DNA of 10,202 nucleotides from a bacterium (GTDB lineage Bacteria; Auribacterota; UBA3054; B51-G9). The stretch lies in NCBI GenBank assembly GCA_029939815.1, contig JAOZSF010000019.1:2430-12631 (forward strand), read 5' to 3'. Both the position numbers and the translations under genes were made by a program. A model generated the notes under the pieces. The model had not been told where the DNA came from. It saw only the letters and a program-made list of their open reading frames with translations, and did no database searches. Positions 6,284 through 10,202 of this stretch are shown here, in pieces (positions within the stretch are counted from its first letter, which is position 1; the number at the start of each line of letters is the position of its first letter).

Positions 6284-7390
6284 ATGATTAATTTTAAATC
6301 CATTGTTTGTTTTTCTTTTGTTTTGCTGCTTTCCGCATGCGACCCGCTCGGATTTCTTGACAGCGATTCGAAATCAAAAAGTAATAATGATGTCGGAGAG
6401 CAAAATCGCTGGAAGTGCGTTGACGTTTTCTCGGCAAAAAGTTTTTTGTGTGTGCTTGGAGGTCAGTCGGTTACAGTTGAACTCGAGAATGTAATTATTC
6501 CCGGCTGCTTATCTAAAATGGAAAGGGAGTTTTTCGACAAGCAAATTTCTTTGTCAAAGAAAAATTTTACGAAGTTTGCTGAAGAAGCATTTGATTTTTC
6601 TTCAAATCTGTTATTTAATATGGATGTCTCTCTCTCCCCTTCGCCTAAAAAAAACTCCGCTTTCTGTAACGCAAGAGCTACCGTTATTCCGGGAGGAGAT
6701 GCTGAAGCGCGATTATTAGATGCCGGTCTTGCAGTTTTAAAAGATAATTTAAAACCGGAGGTTGAGGACAGATATATTCATTATCAAAGAAAAGCGATTG
6801 ATTACGGTGAGGGTTTTTGGTCAAAGAGTATTGCTAACACAAATGATTTTGCGATAAAGGTAACCGTCTCTTTAGTTCCGGCAAATATAAACAAAGTTTC
6901 CAGAAAAAAAGTTAAGAATTTACCAAGGTTCCATTCGGCTGATTTATATAACGGACCTAAATTTACGATGACCGAAACAAAATCAGTTGAAGATATTTCT
7001 AATATAGAAATGAAACTTGTTGCTGAAGCCGCAATAAGGATAACCGCCGCGCAAAAAAATTATGAGTTAACTCTAAAGATTCGCCCGCATGTAATTGAAA
7101 AAGAATTCAGCGGACCACTGAGTTCTTTCAAAAAAGCAACATTGAATTGGGAGGAAAGTACAATAAATATAAAAGGCGGCAGTAAAAGTTCGATAAAAAC
7201 CGAATGCCCGCCGGTTGAGCTCAGCAGAGTAATTAAAGGCAATAATGTATCTGTTTTTACCGGTGCGATAATTGAGAGTTGCGATATTGAAATTTTAAGC
7301 AATGGAAAAATAATTTACAAAACCGAAAAACAATTTCCACCGGAAATCACTTTAAATCAGCTTAACAACGCAACAGACTCCGCTTTTTAA
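6284..7390 (+). CDS. Lipoprotein with a degenerate staphylococcal-nuclease-like domain
   Basis: A 368-residue protein. The signal peptide (1-18) ends in the lipobox LSAC, so Cys19 would be lipidated and the protein anchored outside the cytoplasm. Asp at +2 would mean inner-membrane retention by the E. coli rule, which may not hold here. After a Ser/Asp/Lys linker, residues 43-180 follow the SNase pattern: two opening strands ending in VELENVIIPG, a helix, a strand near 129-136, then LLDAGLAVL (144-152) and a closing helix with YQRKA and GEGFWS (167-180). However, the acidic metal-binding and arginine positions of active nucleases (DGDT, RL..ID.PE, the R in GR.LA) read SAKS, VELENVIIP and CNARA, so it is probably inactive. 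Residues about 189-368 form an unrecognised, probably beta-rich domain with two Cys. No Shine-Dalgarno is seen. It diverges from prmC. Confidence 0.8.
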   Translation: MINFKSIVCFSFVLLLSACDPLGFLDSDSKSKSNNDVGEQNRWKCVDVFSAKSFLCVLGGQSVTVELENVIIPGCLSKMEREFFDKQISLSKKNFTKFAEEAFDFSSNLLFNMDVSLSPSPKKNSAFCNARATVIPGGDAEARLLDAGLAVLKDNLKPEVEDRYIHYQRKAIDYGEGFWSKSIANTNDFAIKVTVSLVPANINKVSRKKVKNLPRFHSADLYNGPKFTMTETKSVEDISNIEMKLVAEAAIRITAAQKNYELTLKIRPHVIEKEFSGPLSSFKKATLNWEESTINIKGGSKSSIKTECPPVELSRVIKGNNVSVFTGAIIESCDIEILSNGKIIYKTEKQFPPEITLNQLNNATDSAF

Positions 7391-7410
7391 TATTAATAAT
7401 CGAGGTTAAC

Positions 7411-7944
7411 ATGAGCTTTCTTGATGAATTGGAAAGATTGAATACTTTAAAAGAAAAAGGTGCGATTTCAGAAAATGAGTTCCAGGAATTGAAAAATAAT
7501 TTACTGGTTCAGAAACGTACCGAAGATAAAAATAAAAGATTAGAAAAAAGCGTTTCAGACGAAAAAACATGGAGCGTCTTAATCCATTTATCGCAGTTAT
7601 GCTCTTTTATGGTGCCTTTTTCCGGCTCTATCTTAGCAATAGTACTTTGGCAAATAAAGAAAGATGAATCAGAATTTATAGATTTAAATGGTAAAATAGT
7701 TGCTAACTGGATTGTTTCGAAAATTATATATTTTTGTATAATTTCTTTTTTGTGTATTTTTATAATTGGAATCCCTCTTCTTTTTATACTTATAATATTA
7801 ACATTTGTTTTTCCAATTATCGGCGCCGTTATGGCAGGCTCAGGAAAGATATGGCGTTATCCGTTATCTATAAATTTCTTTAAACTCACTCCGGATGAAA
7901 AATATTATATAATAACTACAAACCAAGGAAAATATAATGAATGA
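7411..7944 (+). CDS. SHOCT and DUF4870 domain membrane protein
   Basis: The 177-residue product begins with a SHOCT motif at about residues 5-32 (LERLNTLKEKGAISENEF), a short helical oligomerisation element. A charged linker (35-52) follows, then a DUF4870 (Tic20-like) domain from Trp54. That domain contains LIHLSQL, a membrane segment at about 65-82, an acidic DE/FIDLNGK turn, further hydrophobic segments at about 100-145, and the typical closing YPLSINFF. The family is widespread and of unknown biochemical role. The start has GAGG five bases upstream. It lies 20 bp after the lipoprotein gene on the same strand and overlaps the next gene by 8 bp, so the three are probably co-transcribed. Confidence 0.88.
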   Translation: MSFLDELERLNTLKEKGAISENEFQELKNNLLVQKRTEDKNKRLEKSVSDEKTWSVLIHLSQLCSFMVPFSGSILAIVLWQIKKDESEFIDLNGKIVANWIVSKIIYFCIISFLCIFIIGIPLLFILIILTFVFPIIGAVMAGSGKIWRYPLSINFFKLTPDEKYYIITTNQGKYNE

Positions 7945-8335
7945 TATTACTCTCGCACAAGCTCATGAAATCCTTCAGGCAGCTGTTGGAAAAGCTAAAG
8001 AATTAGGCACAGCAATGAATATCGCTGTCATCGACTCAGGCGCAAACCTGAAAGCATTTTACAGAATGGATAACGCGTGGCTCGGAAGTATTGACATCGC
8101 TATAAAAAAAGCCAAAACCGCACGATTCTTTGATATGCCGACAGGCGAAATCGGTAAATTATCACAACCGGGCGGCTCTTTGTTTAATATCGAACATTCA
8201 AACGGCGGACTAATCACTTTCCCGGGTGGACTGCCACTTGTGGCTAACGGAGAAATTATCGGAGCAATAGGTGTTTCCGGCAGTTCAGTTGAAAATGACC
8301 ACGCAGTTGCGGAAGCAGGAGCATCGAAAATATAA
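7937..8335 (+). CDS. GlcG/HbpS family protein (DUF336)
   Basis: The 132-residue product has the whole family pattern: an N-terminal helix (LAQAHEILQAAV), AVIDSGANLKAFYRMD in the middle, the KAKTA helix (59-63) with FDMPT, and the C-terminal FPGGLPLVANGEIIGAIGVSG followed by DHAVAEAG. HbpS of Streptomyces binds haem and senses redox stress. GlcG lies in glycolate operons with unknown role, and other members are domains of corrinoid or diol enzymes. No glycolate genes are nearby. The start has AAGGA seven bases upstream and lies inside the end of the membrane-protein gene (8-bp overlap), suggesting translational coupling. The member is short and single-domain, without a signal peptide, so it is probably cytoplasmic. 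The ligand cannot be told from the sequence. Confidence 0.9.
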   Translation: MNDITLAQAHEILQAAVGKAKELGTAMNIAVIDSGANLKAFYRMDNAWLGSIDIAIKKAKTARFFDMPTGEIGKLSQPGGSLFNIEHSNGGLITFPGGLPLVANGEIIGAIGVSGSSVENDHAVAEAGASKI

Positions 8336-8350
8336 TATTTTTGATATAAT
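8308..8350 (+). promoter_or_regulatory. Candidate promoter region for rubredoxin
   Basis: TTGCGG (8308-8313), a 17-base spacer and TATAAT (8331-8336) form one candidate that overlaps the stop of the preceding gene. A second TATAAT at 8345-8350 lacks a good -35 box. Either would give a leader of roughly 40-55 bases before the rubredoxin ATG. Readthrough from upstream is equally possible. Confidence 0.3.
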
Positions 8351-8398
8351 TATTACGTTAACAATTTTTTAAATTTCTAAAACACTAAGGAGATTATT

Positions 8399-8557
8399 AT
8401 GGAAAAATGGGTATGCACAGTTTGTAGTTATGTTTATGATCCTGAACTCGGTGACCCCGATAACGGTGTTCAACCGGGAACTTCTTTCGATGATGTACCT
8501 GAAGAGTGGACATGTCCCGACTGCGGTGTCGGCAAAGATTCTTTTGAGAAAGAATAA
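8399..8557 (+). CDS. Rubredoxin
   Basis: A 52-codon gene. The product has both iron-binding knuckles, CTVC (Cys6, Cys9) and CPDC (Cys39, Cys42), which hold one Fe in a Cys4 site. It also has the conserved YVYDPELGDPDNGVQPGTSF core, the DVPEEWTCP approach and GKDSFE at the end. Rubredoxins are soluble one-electron carriers, often feeding rubrerythrin, superoxide reductase or oxygen-reducing flavodiiron proteins in anaerobes. None of those partners is in the window. The start has AAGGAG six bases upstream. Ser10 replaces the glycine usually found after the first knuckle, a mild change. It lies 63 bp after the GlcG-like gene, and 52 bp before hipB. Confidence 0.97.
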   Translation: MEKWVCTVCSYVYDPELGDPDNGVQPGTSFDDVPEEWTCPDCGVGKDSFEKE

Positions 8558-8570
8558 TTGTTTAATGATA

Positions 8571-8599
8571 TTGACAAAAACCGGAAGTTTGTTTATAAT
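8571..8599 (+). promoter_or_regulatory. Perfect consensus promoter of hipBA
   Basis: TTGACA (8571-8576), a 17-base spacer and TATAAT (8594-8599) match the housekeeping consensus at all twelve positions. Transcription should begin near 8606, only about 4 bases before the hipB ATG at 8610. Such a strong promoter is typical of operons held down by their own repressor. Confidence 0.82.
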
Positions 8600-8634
8600 A
8601 TAAGACGTTATGAAAAATAAAAATAATGTCTTAT
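8600..8634. promoter_or_regulatory. Inverted repeat flanking the hipB start (possible HipB operator)
   Basis: Perfect 7-bp arms ATAAGAC (8600-8606) and GTCTTAT (8628-8634) are separated by 21 bases that include the hipB ATG. The left arm lies directly after the -10 box, where bound protein would block initiation. The arm spacing is wider than the TATCC-N8-GGATA sites of E. coli HipB, so each arm might be a half-site of a separate operator, or the match may be chance. Confidence 0.4.
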
Positions 8635-8921
8635 TGCCAAAAAATAGAAGAGTTCTCGCAAAAACGGGAGAAAATATCCGCTTGGCCCGCTTGCGCAGAA
8701 AATTAAGCACCCAGCAAATATCCGAAAGGGCCGGAATCAGCCGTGCAACACTTTGGAATATAGAACGCGGAAAAGAAAGTGTTTCTATAGGCGCCTATTT
8801 TCAGGTTTTATTAGTGCTTGGATTGGAAAAAGATTTTTTAAAAATAGCAAGCGATGATATTTTGGGTCAAAAACTGCAAGACCTGAATTTGATTCGTAAG
8901 AAACGGGCACCAAGTCAATGA
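8610..8921 (+). CDS. hipB: HipB-like antitoxin, XRE-family HTH repressor
   Basis: The 103-residue product has a helix-turn-helix of the Cro/C1 (XRE) type at about residues 21-72: ENIRLARLRRKLS, TQQISERAGIS, RATLWNIERGKESVS. A C-terminal extension ends in a basic tail (RKKRAPSQ). HipB proteins dimerise, bind operators at their own promoter and neutralise the HipA kinase by holding it on DNA. The identity rests on this domain and on the adjoining hipA, which it overlaps by four bases (ATGA). The ATG at 8610 has no Shine-Dalgarno and lies about 4 bases after the predicted transcription start, so translation is probably leaderless. There is no other Met in the protein, and a TTG at codon 9 is the only close alternative. 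Confidence 0.92.
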   Translation: MKNKNNVLLPKNRRVLAKTGENIRLARLRRKLSTQQISERAGISRATLWNIERGKESVSIGAYFQVLLVLGLEKDFLKIASDDILGQKLQDLNLIRKKRAPSQ

Positions 8922-10189
8922 AGAATAATCAAAAAAAAATATTTGTTTATGCAGACTGGTGCAAAAATGAACCGGCAAAATTGATGGGTACACTTTCTGT
9001 TAGTCCCATTAGAGGAAAAGAAATTTTCTCATTTGAATATAGTGCAGAATGGTTGAACGATAAATTTGGGACAATATTGGACCCCGACTTACAATTTTTT
9101 CCCGGTAATCAATATTTAACTGATTCGAAAAGTAATTTTGGAATGTTTCTTGATTCTTCGCCGGATAGATGGGGAAGAATGTTAATGAGAAGACGGGAAG
9201 CGGTATTAGCTCGACAGGAAGGTCGGTTGGAAAATCAATTGTATGAATCAGATTATCTTCTTGGTGTGTTTGATAAGCAACGGGTCGGAGCAATGCGATT
9301 TAAAAATAGTGAGACAGGACCTTATTTAAATGATGATGAACAACTTGCTATTCCGCCTTGGAGTTCATTAAGAACTTTAGAGCATGCAAGTTTGGAAATA
9401 GAAAATAATGATGCAGTTGATGATTCTGAATATATAAAATGGTTGAATATGTTGATAGCGCCGGGGTCTTCTCTTGGCGGAGCGCGCCCGAAGTCCGGGA
9501 TTTTGGATAATGAAAATAATTTATGGATAGCAAAATTTCCAAGCAGAAATGATGATAAAAATGTTGGTGCGTGGGAAAAAATTGTGAACGAACTTGCTGA
9601 AGAGGCAAATATTATTGTTGCTGAATCAAAAGTAATTAAACTTTCAAATAAACATCATACATTCTTATCGAAACGATTTGACAGGGACAATTACGGAAAT
9701 CGTGCGCATTTTTCTTCGGCGATGACAATGTTAGGGTACTACGATGGAGCAAATGAGCAAATTGGAGTAAGTTATTTGGAAATAGTGGAATTCTTAATGG
9801 AAAACGGGGTGAATGTTGACAACAATTTGGAAGAACTCTGGCGAAGAATAGTTTTTAGTATTTGTGTTTCAAATTCAGATGACCATTTGAGAAATCATGG
9901 ATTTATCTTAACTGAAAAAGGATGGACTTTAGCTCCAGCTTATGATATTAATCCGGTTGAGTTTGCAACCGGCTTATCCTTGAACATTTCGGAAAATGAT
10001 AATAGTTTAGATCTTGAACTCGCAAAAAAAGTTGCCGGATATTTTAGAATATCAGAAAAAAAAGCAGATAAAATAATTGCTGAAGTTGTTAGCGTTGTAA
10101 ATGAATGGCAAAAATATGCTGATAAATACGGCGTTTCAAAAGCCGAACAAGAAAAAATGAAAACCGCTTTCAATAACCGGCAACGCTAA
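8918..10189 (+). CDS. hipA: HipA-like serine/threonine kinase toxin
   Basis: A 423-residue, full-length HipA. An N-terminal subdomain (about 1-130, including SSPDRWGR at 80-87) precedes the kinase core. The Ser loop GSSLGGARPK (183-192) aligns with the autophosphorylated Ser150 loop of E. coli HipA, probably at Ser185. Lys206 in WIAKFPS is the nucleotide-binding lysine. KRFDR (252-256) is a family signature. NSDDHLRN (319-326) holds the catalytic Asp321 and metal-binding Asn326, and YDINP (342-346) holds the DFG-like Asp343. All key residues are present, so it should be active. E. coli HipA phosphorylates glutamyl-tRNA synthetase, which halts translation and causes persistence. The target here is unknown. 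Start and stop overlap with hipB (ATGA) implies coupled translation. The 13 bases after the stop hold nothing recognisable. Confidence 0.95.
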   Translation: MKNNQKKIFVYADWCKNEPAKLMGTLSVSPIRGKEIFSFEYSAEWLNDKFGTILDPDLQFFPGNQYLTDSKSNFGMFLDSSPDRWGRMLMRRREAVLARQEGRLENQLYESDYLLGVFDKQRVGAMRFKNSETGPYLNDDEQLAIPPWSSLRTLEHASLEIENNDAVDDSEYIKWLNMLIAPGSSLGGARPKSGILDNENNLWIAKFPSRNDDKNVGAWEKIVNELAEEANIIVAESKVIKLSNKHHTFLSKRFDRDNYGNRAHFSSAMTMLGYYDGANEQIGVSYLEIVEFLMENGVNVDNNLEELWRRIVFSICVSNSDDHLRNHGFILTEKGWTLAPAYDINPVEFATGLSLNISENDNSLDLELAKKVAGYFRISEKKADKIIAEVVSVVNEWQKYADKYGVSKAEQEKMKTAFNNRQR

Positions 10190-10202
10190 AGCCGCAAGAG
10201 AT

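Noticed and set aside
6284..7390. Active secreted nuclease
   Set aside because: The overall SNase pattern is present, but the DGDT, RL..ID.PE and catalytic Arg positions are not, so the gene is described as degenerate.
8369..8710. Minus-strand open frame of 113 codons
   Set aside because: It runs antisense to rubredoxin and the start of hipB, both of which have clear family signatures. Its Phe/Ile-rich product looks like antisense AT-rich code.
9009..10173. Three minus-strand frames opposite hipA
   Set aside because: They are antisense to a full-length HipA with intact motifs. They have no ribosome-binding sites and no domain-like pattern.
1..10202. CRISPR arrays, tRNA or rRNA genes, insertion sequences, attachment sites
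   Set aside because: No regularly spaced repeats, cloverleaf-like segments, transposase or integrase motifs, or terminal inverted repeats were seen on either strand.

Overview
The window is AT-rich, gene-dense bacterial DNA. It has eleven genes, counting one that runs off the left edge and the bare start of another. The lipoprotein signal peptide suggests a cell with a lipoprotein-sorting envelope. No gene here fixes the phylum. Shine-Dalgarno sequences are good for some genes (the decarboxylases, rubredoxin) and absent for others (permease, prmC, lipoprotein). The degraded heptamer-like repeat after the arginine-decarboxylase-like gene recalls, from memory only, spacers in some PVC and FCB genomes. 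I make no firm assignment. No tRNA, rRNA, CRISPR array, insertion sequence or convincing intrinsic terminator was found.

Left half (minus strand, 5333 down to 1): a probable amino-acid decarboxylation operon. A consensus-like promoter (TTGACA, 17 bp, TAAAAT) embedded in a dyad reads into a PLP-dependent Orn/Lys/Arg decarboxylase most like biodegradative arginine decarboxylase AdiA (GTG start). It is followed by a GadC-type APC exchanger, a pyruvoyl-dependent histidine decarboxylase of the Lactobacillus HdcA type, and a small four-helix membrane protein with no stop before the edge. A further gene appears to begin at position 14 behind a strong ribosome-binding site. Gaps between the complete genes are about 50-60 bp. 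Two unrelated decarboxylase chemistries around one exchanger suggest a combined acid-resistance, proton-motive-force or polyamine/histamine-producing module.

Centre (5330-8335): prmC, the release-factor glutamine methyltransferase, lies upstream of the operon on the same strand. Divergent from it is a lipoprotein with a staphylococcal-nuclease-like domain that seems to have lost its catalytic residues. Then come a SHOCT plus DUF4870 membrane protein and, overlapping it by 8 bp, a GlcG/HbpS-family protein.

Right part (8399-10189): a 52-residue rubredoxin, easily missed because it is so short, and then a complete hipBA toxin-antitoxin operon. The hipBA promoter is a perfect TTGACA-17-TATAAT whose -10 box ends only 10 bp before the hipB ATG, so the transcript is predicted to be nearly leaderless. 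A 7-bp inverted repeat flanks the hipB start and could be the autoregulatory operator. hipB and hipA overlap by ATGA.
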